A stretch of 64,000 bases of DNA, taken from positions 2,593,001-2,657,000 of the forward strand of contig JAIQDT010000106.1 in assembly GCA_021521415.1 (NCBI GenBank). The letters run 5' to 3'. Below the pieces are notes generated by a model. It did not search any database. It had not been told where the DNA came from and saw nothing but the letters and a program-made list of their open reading frames with translations. This document shows, piece after piece, positions 46,595 through 57,577 of the stretch (position 1 is the first letter of the stretch; each line of letters opens with the position of its first letter). Origin of the DNA: Bidens hawaiensis. Its lineage: Eukaryota > Streptophyta > Magnoliopsida > Asterales > Asteraceae. A program made the position numbers and the translations under genes.

Positions 46595-47965
46595 TTAAAA
46601 ATCGTTACTAACAGGAGTAATCAAGGGTTTATTAGCGAAAAAGGCTTCCAAGTTACCGACGACAAGTCGAGCAGCATCTTGGAAGCATTCCTTTGTACAC
46701 GCGCCACTATGTGGCAAAACGACAACATTGTCCAATCCAAACAACTCCTTAGGCACGTTTGGTTCGTTTTCATAAACATCCAATCCCGCACCACCAATTT
46801 CACCTTCCACCAGATGCCTGACTAATTCCACCTCGTCAATGACAGCCCCACGAGCCACATTTACAATGACTCCGTTTTTTCCTAAATCGGTCATGACTTT
46901 GTTATTGATCATGTGACACGTGTCTTTAGTTAATGCGCAACAAAGAACGAGTGCGTCGGAATTGGAAGCGAGTTTGAGGACAGTTGGGTAGTAAGTCAAA
47001 GGTGTGGTGTGTTTCTTTTGCCTTGAAGTGTATGAGACTATGCAGCCCATGGCTTGTAGTCTTGTAGCAACTTTTGAACCAATGTTTCCAAGACCAACAA
47101 TCCCAATCCTCTTTCCTCCTAACTGAAATTGGAAGTGTTAAAATAGTAGATAACAGACAGTAATGAATAGTGTAAAAGGAACCGGTTTGGGACCAGATTT
47201 ATGCAAATTGAACCAAACCGCTTTGACAATAAAACCAGTTTCACTCAAACTGGTTCTCAAACAGTCAGTTTCAGGACCGGTTCCACTTAAGATCTACCAA
47301 ATCAGTTTTAAAACCGAACCGGCTTGAGGAAAACCGGTTAAACCAGTTCTAAACCGGACCGAACCGACCTGGACCAGGCCGATTTATAAACCGAACCGGT
47401 TTGAGTCAACAGGTTTGACCGACCAAACCGGTTCAGTTTGGGTTTAAAACCGGTTTTGTACACCTCTAGTTATGAATGTTTTATGGGTTGTGACATTTGT
47501 TGTAAAGCTTGCGGTTTAGTTTGAAGGGTTGGTTAAACTGTAACACGTTAGGTCAATTTCAATGATGAATCGATTAAACCTATGTGAAATGAAACTCTTA
47601 TCGTTTTTACTTCAAATAAGATAACAAAAATGTCAATTCATATAAAAAAAAGGTTTTGTATTAAAAATTAGAAAACATGATCGTCACGGATCTAATACGT
47701 TTTTTTTTAATATTTATTGGTGAAAGAAAACCAATAGTGTTACATACTTTCAAAAAAGAATTGCAACAAAACAGTAAAACCAACGTAAGTATAATTTTTT
47801 TAATCTACTCTAATTGTCTAAGACTATCTACAATGAATGCTCGTAAGAGCCGTCATTGCCTGATGTGGACACGCCCTTGGTAAAGGGTTGCACATATGCT
47901 CGCCACCCTTGGCCAAGGGTTTGAGCATGCGGGTTAGGTGAGCCCGAGTAAAATCATATATATTC

Positions 47966-48029
<64 letters not shown>

Positions 48030-48657
48030 TACGTTAAGTACAATAATGGTTTGTAAATCATGTTTATTTTAAATTTTCAAAATATTATAAATGCAAAAAT
48101 TGGTTAGAATAATAAGCATGTGTAATGTTTCAATTTTTAAAACCATGAATTTATATAACTTTACTAACATATGGTATTTGTTTGCACAACATGTTACAAA
48201 TTTATATGCAAATGGGACTAACCATTGAACCTAGAAGATGACCACAACGAACAAACCTATCATGACTAATTCTTCTCATGACTTCAATCAAAAGTCCCAC
48301 AGCCACATCTGCTACATCATCAGAAAACACATCTCTCACATTAGTAACCCTAATCCCGCGATTGCGACACTCAACCATATCTACATGGTTGACCTCAGTA
48401 GAGGTAGTGACAACTAGTTCTAGAGCCGGAAGGTCCCTTAACACCTCGGCTGTGATAGGAGTAACACCCGAGCATAGCACAACTTTTACGGATTGTGCAT
48501 TGGCTCGTAGGAAATCTTGTGTTGGTAAAGGTGAATCGTATGCTTTGAGGATTTGGAACTTGTTCGAGATGTATTGTTCGTGGACCACGAACGCGGGTGG
48601 CGGCTTGATAACTAGTACTTGATGTGGTGATTGGCATTGGTGATGTTTTGAGTCCAT
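46595..48657 (-). CDS. Hydroxypyruvate reductase 3-like D-2-hydroxyacid dehydrogenase, HPR1 (copy A)
   Basis: An NAD(P)H-dependent reductase of 2-oxo acids (glyoxylate, hydroxypyruvate or hydroxyphenylpyruvate). Exons 48657-48223 and 47122-46595, 320 residues, the normal length. Donor ATG/GTTAGT, acceptor TTTCAG. Nucleotide-binding GLGNIG at 155-160; catalytic Arg236 (NVARGAVID), Glu265 (DVYENEP) and His283 (LPHSGACT). The substrate-binding loop reads STEVNHVD: residue 88 is Glu, whereas copy B and HPR2 have Gly there. That Gly is part of the loop that holds the substrate carboxylate in this family, so copy A may be impaired. The 1,100-bp intron carries a 301-bp hAT MITE and an ATT microsatellite. 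HPR3-like is my best family call; HPPR activity is also possible. Confidence 0.9.
47168..47468. mobile_element. hAT MITE in the HPR1 intron (copy A)
   Basis: It ends TACACCTCTA, the same terminus as the 3.1-kb hAT, and begins TAGTGTAAAAGG, a decayed version of it. The interior is full of AACCGG words. Flanks GTAATGAA and GTTATGAA are an 8-bp duplication with one change. Probably a non-autonomous relative of the nearby autonomous element. Confidence 0.75.
47968..48029. repeat. (TTA)n microsatellite, copy A
   Basis: About 20 units in the HPR1 intron; copy B has about 7 (58951-58971). Confidence 0.95.
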
Positions 48658-49425
48658 ATTAGAATAATGAAGTGAACTGAAGTTGTGTTTGCATTTATGC
48701 CAAAGTCACACCATATAATGTGGATCGAATATTCTCCAAAAAGTAATTAAAAAGTAACCAAGTTACAAAATTATAAGTCATGCATGAATCTTGCCACATT
48801 GAGGTTTATCAATAACAATAGTTTAATTCAAGGGACAAATATTCTCAAAGTTTGTAACATATCACATTTCTTTAGATTACTTTTCGATGTGTATTTATGA
48901 TGTAAATGCTATTTTTATTGAGTTATTTAAGCTTAGAGGCTTTCTCAGCCAAGGCTGGCCCTGAAAATTTACATGCCCCGGCCAAGCTGGAAAAAAAATG
49001 TCCTTTAAGCCTTAACGTACTAAATAATGTAAACATGTTTTTTATACGCCGATTAAAATTATGACAATAAACATAACAATTAGCAAAAATCATGGTATTA
49101 GAATGAGTTTATGAAATATGAATAAGCTAATACCTAACCGAGGATTTGTGAAGCTCACCTAACATCCATGATAGCAAATTGATGAATCAACTCATCCCTA
49201 GTGACCTTAGAGGTTCCTTTGTACTAATATCACCAATTAACATAGCATGATACAAAAAAAAGAGCATTAATCATCTCCTAACTCGTATCAAATTTATTAT
49301 GATTTTTCATCTGGTTTAAAAGTAAATTCCAATTTCCTAAAATACCTTGGTGGCACCAAAATCATTTACAATTGTAACATAATACAATAAAAAGAAACAT
49401 TAAACATTATATGACATGGATAAAT
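48658..49425. other. Spacer between HPR1 and HPR2 (copy A)
   Basis: AT-rich and non-coding. It should contain the HPR1 promoter (upstream of 48657 on the minus strand) and the HPR2 3' region. No distinct motif was fixed. Confidence 0.5.
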
Positions 49426-49950
49426 TTAGTTGTCAACAAGAGTAAGCAATGGTTTATTCATGAAAAATGCCTCCAAGTTACCTATCAAAACTTGTGCGGC
49501 GTCATAAAACGATTTCTTTGTCAAGGCCAATGTATGAGGCAAAAGAACGACATTGTCCAATTCATACAACTTTCTAGGTACGTTAGGTTTGTTTTCAAAA
49601 ACATCAAAACCAGCACCACCAATCTCACCATCCACCAAACACTTCACCAACTCCACCTCATCAATAAGGGCCCCACGGGCCACATTCACGATGACACCTT
49701 TTTTTTTCCTAAGGCCATCATGACTTTGTTGGTGATCATGTGACGTGTGTCGTTGGTCAGTGCACAACAGAGGATGAGGGCATCGGAGTCTAAAGCGAGT
49801 TGAAGGATATTTGGGTAGAACGTAAAGGGAGTAGATGGTTTTTTTCCGTCTTGAAGTGTATGAGACTATGCAACCCATGGCCTCAAGTCTTGTGCCAACT
49901 CTAGATCCAACGTTTCCGAGACCAACAATTCCGACTCGTTTGCCTCCTAC

Positions 49951-50669
49951 CTTGAAAATCATATCAATATCATCAAAACTATTAATCACTATGATACTAA
50001 GAGTTTTAATATCTAGTTCATATATATAATTGGATATGTTAGCAAAAATGAATGCTATAGATCATTGATTATTTCCTATTTTAACATTTTTATTTAATAT
50101 ACCCAAAATTTAAGAACAAAGAAAACATAAGAAAATTAAATTGACTGTTAAGACCGTTATTCTCATTATTGAAGACGACCAACGAGATCATGTTTTATTA
50201 TTTCATATGTCATCCTGTTTTCTTTTATTATTATTTCTTTATAGCATTTCATACATCTCCCTTAAGTTATAGAATTGCACATACCCCAATTAATGTACAA
50301 GTTTCATCGCATAATGTACAATGATTTCAAGCATGATTTAAAGACACTTGTATTTTATTTTATTTTATTTTATTTAAGTTTAGATGGAGATATATGAAAT
50401 TGAGTTTAAAATTAGTAAAATAGATGTTTGGACTTATTTAACTAGAAAAAGTTTGAACTTAAAATAAAAAAACGATGATATTAGATATATGCCGTTTCAA
50501 CTTAATAACATTTATACTTTTCCATTATAACTTATTATACGAGATATGGAATGTACCGAAAAAGAAAGCAGTACTTAAGTTATATTGTAAGTTGTATTTC
50601 AGTAATTCAGTACTCAAATCATGTCTAGTTATAACCTTTCATGTTCAACACAAACAACTATAAACAACT

Positions 50670-50747
<78 letters not shown>

Positions 50748-51077
50748 CAAACATATGAGTTGCGGCATATAACAATTATTATAGAATATAGAGCATAAAT
50801 TATCAATTATGTTACTTCAAATGTGAGCATAAATCATAACCGGTTTTTGGGAAATTTGTGAAATTTGTAATTCTTTGAAAAAACTGCCTTTTCTAAATTA
50901 TGTACTAATCAGTATTATTATTATGGGTGGTACTATATAGTATACACACGGGGATATCTAATCCCACACCATTTGAAAGGTCAAATCGGCCATCCGACTT
51001 AAAATGAATGGCTAACTGGTGTGGGATCACATGTCAGACGGTGTGGGAATAACTCGTCCCATTTATTACTCACATAC
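49951..51077 (-). other. Intron of HPR2 (copy A)
   Basis: A 1,127-bp intron between the two HPR2 exons. It holds the long (TAA)n microsatellite and ACCCACACCATT/GTGTGGGAT words near 50960-51050. No gene. Confidence 0.6.
50671..50748. repeat. (TAA)n microsatellite, copy A
   Basis: About 25 units within the HPR2 intron. Copy B (about 61608-61648) and copy C (about 63229-63267) have roughly half that length. Confidence 0.95.
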
Positions 51078-51544
51078 CTTAGCACCAAGAAGATACACGC
51101 TTAAATTCGACCAACGCCCACCACGAACAAACCTATCTCCGCTTGTAATCCTCCTCATAACATCAACCAATAGTCCCACCGCGCCATCAGCCACATCATC
51201 AGCGTACACATCTCCAGCATTAGTGACTACAACTCCCCTATGGCGACATTCATTCTTGTCGATGTTATTAACACCCGTGGCCTCAGAGACAACGAGTTTG
51301 AGAGCCGGAAGGTCATTTATCACTTGAGTTGTGATCGGACATGATCCCGAGCATAGGATCACTTTCACAGCCAGTGCATGGGCATGCAAGAACTCGTGGG
51401 TAGGTAGTGGTGAGTCGTAGGCTTTGAGGATGTGAAATCGGTCCGTGAAGTAGCGTTCATGGATGGCGAATGTGCGCGGATGACGGAGGACAAGTACTTT
51501 TAGAATGGTGATATATAGGGTGGATCCAGTAACATCAAATGAAA

Positions 51545-51582
51545 AAATAATGCGAAAATTATTTTTTCGCATTATTTGTAAA
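51545..51582. repeat. Inverted repeat at the copy A/B junction
   Basis: AATAATGCGAAAA is followed closely by TTTTTTCGCATTATT. The palindrome spans exactly the point where copy A sequence ends and copy B begins. Confidence 0.85.
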
Positions 51583-51996
51583 TGAAGGTTTCTCACGCAT
51601 TTAACCCGAATTCACGGGTAAAGGTCTCAGCAAACCCAGATAGCTCTTAAACGGGTTATAACATCTCATTATGTTAAAAATTAATCTCATAAAATATTTG
51701 ATATGAAAATCCTATAAAATAGGAGTATACTAAAAATTAATATCCTATTTTATTTTAAAAAAGATATTATTTATAATAAAGAAAATAAACGGGTAATGAG
51801 TATCACCACACCTAGATAGCTTTTAAATCGGATTATAAAATATTATTTATTTGTGAAACCATTTTATCATCAAACATCAGGTATATTAATTATTAACTTT
51901 CTTGCAACGAATAAAATTAAAATCCAAATATACATATATAAATATTAAAAACGAATAATGTAAAATAACCCCCGTAATACGGAAGATAAAATCTAG
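51572..51996 (+). mobile_element. Truncated Helitron 3' part (copy B)
   Basis: Corresponds to 35875-36299. The 3' hairpin CCCCGTAATACGG and CTAG/T are kept; the 5' end is cut by the duplication breakpoint. Confidence 0.85.
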
Positions 51997-52573
51997 TTAG
52001 TTAGTGAATAAAGGAGCTCCATGGTGTATTACTAGATGAGGACTCGTGTAGTTATTTGTGGAATTGTGGATTGTAATTATTTTTAAGTTTTGAGTTACTA
52101 ATACTAATAAATAATAATGTTTGTGAATTTAATCATAATTTTTTTCAAGTCAACAACACATAGACGGTGACAGCTTTGAAGGAGGACAGGTTGGCCGACG
52201 GCCACCGGCCTAATCACTCGGTAGACCAGAATTTTTTTTTTTAATTTATATATAGATATTGATACAAAAAGATATTTATTTTGAATATTTAAACTTAATT
52301 AGCCAACTCATTTAAGTCAATTGGCATAAAAGTTTTTCTTTACACAACCAAAATTATAAACAAGTAAGCCTATTTAAAAAATTAATCGTTTAAACAAAAC
52401 ATAAAAAACCCCTTTATTTAAGCTCTTAAATTTTTTTCGTCTTCGGCTCATAAAATATTAACGATTCTTTAAGATGGTCGTGCACCCTGATATACAAGGA
52501 TGCTGCAACATTACTATATACGCATGGGAGTCATAGTGTTTGGGTGATCCTATCCAAATGTCTTGACTAATTA

Positions 52574-52959
52574 TCTAATATATATAAATTAGAAGTTTGG
52601 TGTCGCTAACATCTTATTGGACAAAGTTTTTTGTTTTTTGTTTTGTATTTTTTATTTTGTTTCGTAGTTTCGGTATCGTAACGAGCGTAATTGAAACAAA
52701 TTAATTTGTGTCGACTTACCGCCACAAATCCCGAGACCAACAACGCTCAGGTTTTACCGACTCACCACCGCAGGGCCTGAGGTTTACCGACCCTTTTGTT
52801 TTAATTCTGGTACCTTAAATTGGTACTGGCCGAATGCTCGGGTTTTACTGACCCTTTGGTCAACTCATCGTCGTAATGCTCAGGTTTTACCAACGCCTGG
52901 GTTTCAATGCTAGGGTTTTGCCAGCTATCCCGGCACAATGCGCCGGATAGAAAAACTAG
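52574..52959 (+). mobile_element. Small Helitron, 386 bp (copy B)
   Basis: Same element as 36876-37261 with intact A/TC and CTAG/T ends, so it was present before the duplication. Downstream at about 52977 lies the single CGTGTTAG that the hAT duplicated in copy A. Confidence 0.78.
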
Positions 52960-53431
52960 TATTAGTATCAAGAAACGTGTTAGGTGTTGTTCCGTTTGTC
53001 GAAGACATAATAAAACCTTATCCTACATAGTAGGACGTTTGTATTGTAAGTAATTGTTTAGCAAGTTTTTCTTATTTTATATATGTAATACAATAATGTA
53101 CATAATGTATTTCACAGCTACTTATCTACGCGTGTGTCAATAAAAAATATTGGTTCACTATGAAGTTGCACCTATGTTATTTTTAATGTGATCCTAAAGA
53201 TATACAATTGAAAGGTAATATACATGTACATACAACAAACCATGTAGAATGTATCGAGAGCATTGTGATATAAACAGATTATACACAGGAAAAAACATAT
53301 ACCATACGTATATCATTGCTATAGCGATGATTATCGCAGGACTATAGGGATATATCACATCCTAAAAATGACTTGTTTTTACGGTTTCTACTATTTTACT
53401 CCGTCTTTTAACTAGTGTTTGTTTTAGTTTA

Positions 53432-53993
53432 GGTATATTGGCGTTTATTAATCTCAATTATCGTCTTTTGGTCATTACCGGTCCCAACTAACGAATTGGC
53501 TGCTAACGATTCCAACTTTTAACGTATTTGTTCCTAACGGTCCGCGACTAACAGAATCTTAACGTTGTTAGTTTCAAGTCGCCGGATAAACGTTTTGGCT
53601 GGAAAACTCAATTTTTTCCCGAAAACTCAACATTATCGTCCCAAACATCTTGGTAACGACGTATCAGACTTTAGGAACCTTTTTTCTAGTAAAAGCCCCA
53701 TTTATTGAGGTCTCCGGAAACCCTACAACCATCGTCGAAATCGGTTGATGGTGCTCAAGGTGGTGGTAGTTGGTTGGCGGTGAGTCAATTGGTGGTGGTT
53801 GCAGTGTTCAGGTGGTGTTTTTCGGTAACAAATTAGGCTTTTTCGGCCAAAAACGCTTTTCCGACGACCTGAAACTAACGACGTTAGGATTCTTTTAGTT
53901 GCGGAACATTAGGAACAAATACGTTAAAAGTTGAGACTGTCAATAGCCAATTCATTAGTTGGGGCCGGTTAGGATTAATAAAAACCGATATAC
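53432..53993. mobile_element. Mutator-like element with long inverted repeats (copy B)
   Basis: Copy of 40869-41430, same length and flanks, with a few substitutions. Predates the duplication. Confidence 0.72.
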
Positions 53994-54423
53994 TTTTAAT
54001 TTATTATTATTATCCAATTAATATGTTTTGTTTTCTATACCCTTTACTCCTAGAGTGATTCAGGTGGTCCATAATTTATTTTCAAATTTCAACCCAATTG
54101 GTGGCTCATTCTACTCGGTGATCTTTCTCCACTTGATGCATTAGTGGATATGAGACCTTGCAACTGATAGCCTCAAGATGTCACTTCCCATGGACCCACT
54201 TCAATACAGGCTTCACAATTCCTTATGGCGCATGATGATGAAGAAAGTAACAACTTACGCGAAAACAAAACAACATTTTCACAACGTAATAATAATTAAC
54301 GTTTTTGGACCTTAATGTTTCTGGCGCCAGTGTGTCGAGATTTAAGATGATATGAAGAGACAATCCTTATTTTGTCTATATGCGTATACACCCGACCCCT
54401 CATACCCTCCACATTCCACACCC

Positions 54424-56519
54424 CTCGACATGATTTAATATTTCTTGTTCTCTATTATTAATATTACAAATTATAGCTTGAAAAGTTACGGATTAGTTAG
54501 AAAAATGAATTGGGAATTTGGAGTTGGGGCACACTTAAGAAAGTAATGGGCTTAAGGATATCAAAATGGACCAAGAAACGGGCATGGGCCATGGAGTTCG
54601 TTGGTTGGGCCAAGAAAACCGAAGGGGACTGATTAGTTTATTCATTTATCAATTTAAATATAAATTAAAAACAAAATTAAATAAAGAAGTAGCGTTGTCA
54701 CAAAAGTACCAGACTTAAATGCATGATTACTTAGCATGAAAATGTTGTTGAAATAGGTGAAATATATTAAAGGCATCTCAGCCTTAATTCCAAAGCATCC
54801 GGTTTGATTTGGGTTGGGTTGGTTTTGGGCTAAAGCAGAAACAAAAACCGAAATTTGGTTTCGGTTTTTCCGGTTTTGCCATTTAAGCATGAAAAATGGG
54901 CCGAAAATTTTTTGTCTAAAATAATGAATTTAGGCCTTAATGATTGAATTACTGATTTGTTATTGACTTATTTCTGATTATTGTTTGTACATTATGTTTA
55001 AAAACAACCCGCGGCGCTATATTTGGAAATCATGAAAAAGACACGGCGATGTAAAACGTATGTTAAGAAATTTAAAAGATTGTTTAACGGAAAGCTAAAT
55101 CCGAGCTCCAGATCGACTCTTTTAGAGCTCTATTTGTAATGCTCGAGCTTGACTCCTTTAGAACTCTATTTGTAAAGCTCAAACTTGACTCGAGAGTAAC
55201 GTACCTTTCAAACTCGAACTAAACTAATTACCATCTAGTATTTTCTAATAGTTTTAATTCACTAAATATATATTATCCTTTCTTTATATATTTTATAAGT
55301 TAACACTAATATATAAATTAATGTGGAACTTAATAAATGCTTTTGGTAATAAATATTTGTATTGTTAGAAAGTAAGTACATACAAATACAAAAATATATA
55401 TAGAAAAAGAAAAAAAGATGTGTACCGGCAAAGTATGCCAGACCAATATGTGTATAGGAAACTTGTATATAAATTATAAAGCATCAACATTTTGTATCAA
55501 ATGCAAGGACTATCATGAAAGAATATAGTATAACTAAAAGAAGCATATATATGAATAAATAGTGAAGATGCAATCATTCTCATAATTAATTATGGGTAAC
55601 ACAGTATTATTTAAAGTTAATGAAATTTATATATCATATGCAATTATGCATCCCATCAGGGACATGTGTAGCTGATGGAGTTTTTATGAAAAGTTTTATA
55701 TCATGTGGCGCCACGTCATCATAAAGTTTTTATAGCAAAAGGGTTTAGAGGATGGAGCCCTTTTAAGATCATGTGTAGTGAATGGAGTCTCTATGGAGCG
55801 TTTTTCACAATGTGACGTCACATCACCATAGGGGCGTTTTACAACAAAGTAGTGTAATGGATGTAGCTCCTTCAAATCATTAAATTATTATTTTTTATCA
55901 TTTTTATTTAAAAAAAAACAAATTAAGCCATCAATCAGCTTCCCCCTCGTCTCCCCCTTCTAACGTTTTGTGGGAAGCGCCCCCAACATCTAAACACTCT
56001 AAGGCGCCCCAGGGGTGATGTTCCTAAAGCTTTGAGTGGGGAAAGCGCCCCAATATGTATGGTCTAATCATTACCTAATAATGTTTTTTCTTATCCGTTT
56101 AAAAAAAAATAAAAGATTCGATTATTTGAAGTTTGTTAGAAAAAGTTTGATCCGGTTTGATGAATAACAAGGGAGGCACTTTGTAGGAAACGCTCCAAAC
56201 CAAAACCAGTCCAAAACACCCTAGGTGAGGTGCTCCAAGGTGGTTTGGGGCGTTTTTGTCGGTTGAAGGCGCACACGACACATGCCTAATAAATATAATA
56301 TATTAAACTTTTAGAGAATATTTAATAATTTAAAGTTATCTTTTAAAGAATTTTTTTCTTTTTTGATATAAAAGATTTCTTTTTACCTTTAAAAAAAACC
56401 TTTTGTATCAGCACATTAAATGAGTTAGATACAACTACTCTATCATCTCATTAAAGACACAAATCATGTATCAACCCCTTTATATACACAACTACGATCT
56501 CTATGTTTTTACCACAATC
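54424..56519. other. Upstream region of the carboxylesterase (copy B), no gene seen
   Basis: Matches the same region of copy A, with a short deletion near 55510 and scattered substitutions. No gene. Confidence 0.5.
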
Positions 56520-57512
56520 ATGTCCGACCCCAACCCCGATTTGGATCCTTACGACTTCCTCAAAATCACCCACAACCCGGATGGGTCTTTGACCCGACAC
56601 CGCCCGCTTCCATCGGTACCTGCAACACCCGAACTCGCAACCGAGTCCCAACTCGCACTCTCCAAAGACATAAAACTCAATACCGTCTTTGTCCGCCTCT
56701 TTCGCCCTGTGTCACCACCTAAAACCGCCACCGGGAAGCTCCCCGTCATCCTCCACTTCCACGGTGGCGGTTTCATCCTTTTCAGCGCCACATCATACCC
56801 CTTCAACCATGCATGCTCAGTCATATCTGCCCAGTCACCAGCGCTGGTGATCACTGTCGAGTACCGTCTCGCACCAGAACACCGCCTCCCTACGGCGTAT
56901 GACGATGCCATGGAGGCGGTGTTATGGGTGCGTGACCAGGCACTGGGGATCACTGGCGCTGATGAGTGGTTGACCGAGCTGGCAGACTTTTCAAAAGTCT
57001 ACTTGCTGGGAAGTAGCTCGGGAGCTAATATATCCTACAATGTGTGTCTGCGTGCGCTAGATCTTGATCTCAACCCGATCAAGATCGTAGGGCTCATATT
57101 GAACCAACCTTTTTTTAGTGGGGTCGAGCGTACTGAGTCAGAGCTTCGACTAGTGAACGATCATATTGTTCCATTAAAAGTGAATGATCTAATGTGGTCA
57201 CTGTCACTGCCTGAAGGCAGTGACAGAGACCACGAGTATTGTAACCCCTTACGAGATCTGAATGAATCTCGTATTGAGAAGATAAGACGTTTACCAAAAT
57301 GTCTGGTCAGGGGTTATGCTGGCGATCCAATGGTGGATAGACAAATGGAGTTTGCAAAGATGTTAGAAGCACATGGAGTGCATGTGATAAAGAAATTTGA
57401 TCATGAAGGTTACCATGGTGTAGAGATCTTTGACCAACAAAAAGCACAAGTGTTTTATGATGATGTCAAGGCTTTCATTTTGACTTCTAATGACACAAAG
57501 TCAACTTTATAA
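56520..57512 (+). CDS. Plant carboxylesterase, CXE family (copy B)
   Basis: Same enzyme as at 45537. I find one base difference in the 1,047 bp starting from the upstream ATG (56466), a Leu-to-Phe change at position 14, which lies outside the protein if translation starts at 56520 as I prefer. From that ATG the two proteins are identical: 330 residues, with HGGG, GSSSG, Asp and His all present. Either the duplication is very recent or this gene is kept uniform by conversion or selection. The copy-specific upstream region (the 1.57-kb deletion ends about 2.1 kb upstream) could still give the two copies different expression. Confidence 0.93.
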   Translation: MSDPNPDLDPYDFLKITHNPDGSLTRHRPLPSVPATPELATESQLALSKDIKLNTVFVRLFRPVSPPKTATGKLPVILHFHGGGFILFSATSYPFNHACSVISAQSPALVITVEYRLAPEHRLPTAYDDAMEAVLWVRDQALGITGADEWLTELADFSKVYLLGSSSGANISYNVCLRALDLDLNPIKIVGLILNQPFFSGVERTESELRLVNDHIVPLKVNDLMWSLSLPEGSDRDHEYCNPLRDLNESRIEKIRRLPKCLVRGYAGDPMVDRQMEFAKMLEAHGVHVIKKFDHEGYHGVEIFDQQKAQVFYDDVKAFILTSNDTKSTL

Positions 57513-57577
57513 TAAGTTTGTGTTTTTATTGAATTGAATAATAATGAACAATAAAAGTACAATTTATGTTTGTGTGA

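Larger units (their letters stand above)
49426..51535 (-). pseudogene. HPR2, second hydroxyacid dehydrogenase, damaged (copy A)
   Basis: Paralogue of HPR1. Exon 1 is about 51535-51078 and exon 2 49950-49426, with donor AAG/GTATGT and acceptor TTTTCAAG. The likely ATG at 51533-51535 is one base out of frame with the rest of exon 1. Exon 1 keeps ATGVNNIDKNECRHRG and exon 2 keeps GLGNVG, NVARGALID and the LPH block. Between SYTSRRKK and GVIVNVARG about 42 residues are read in a shifted frame, opened by an extra A in one poly-A run (near 49841) and closed by two extra in another (near 49700). The Glu of the active site lies in DVFENKP, where the residue before Pro is Lys rather than Glu. With a broken start, a scrambled cofactor domain and the Glu lost, this is most likely a pseudogene. 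Copies B and C share the lesions where they overlap. Confidence 0.8.
35875..51559 (+). repeat. Tandem duplication, copy A
   Basis: Matches copy B almost base for base. The exceptions are the 3.1-kb hAT insertion at 37286, a 1.57-kb segment (about 41868-43433) missing from B, and microsatellite length changes. Bases 35875 and 51572 begin the shared TTATTTGTAAATGAAGG. Confidence 0.93.

Noticed and set aside
50671..50748. CRISPR-like or regularly spaced repeat array
   Set aside because: It is a plain TAA microsatellite in a plant intron.
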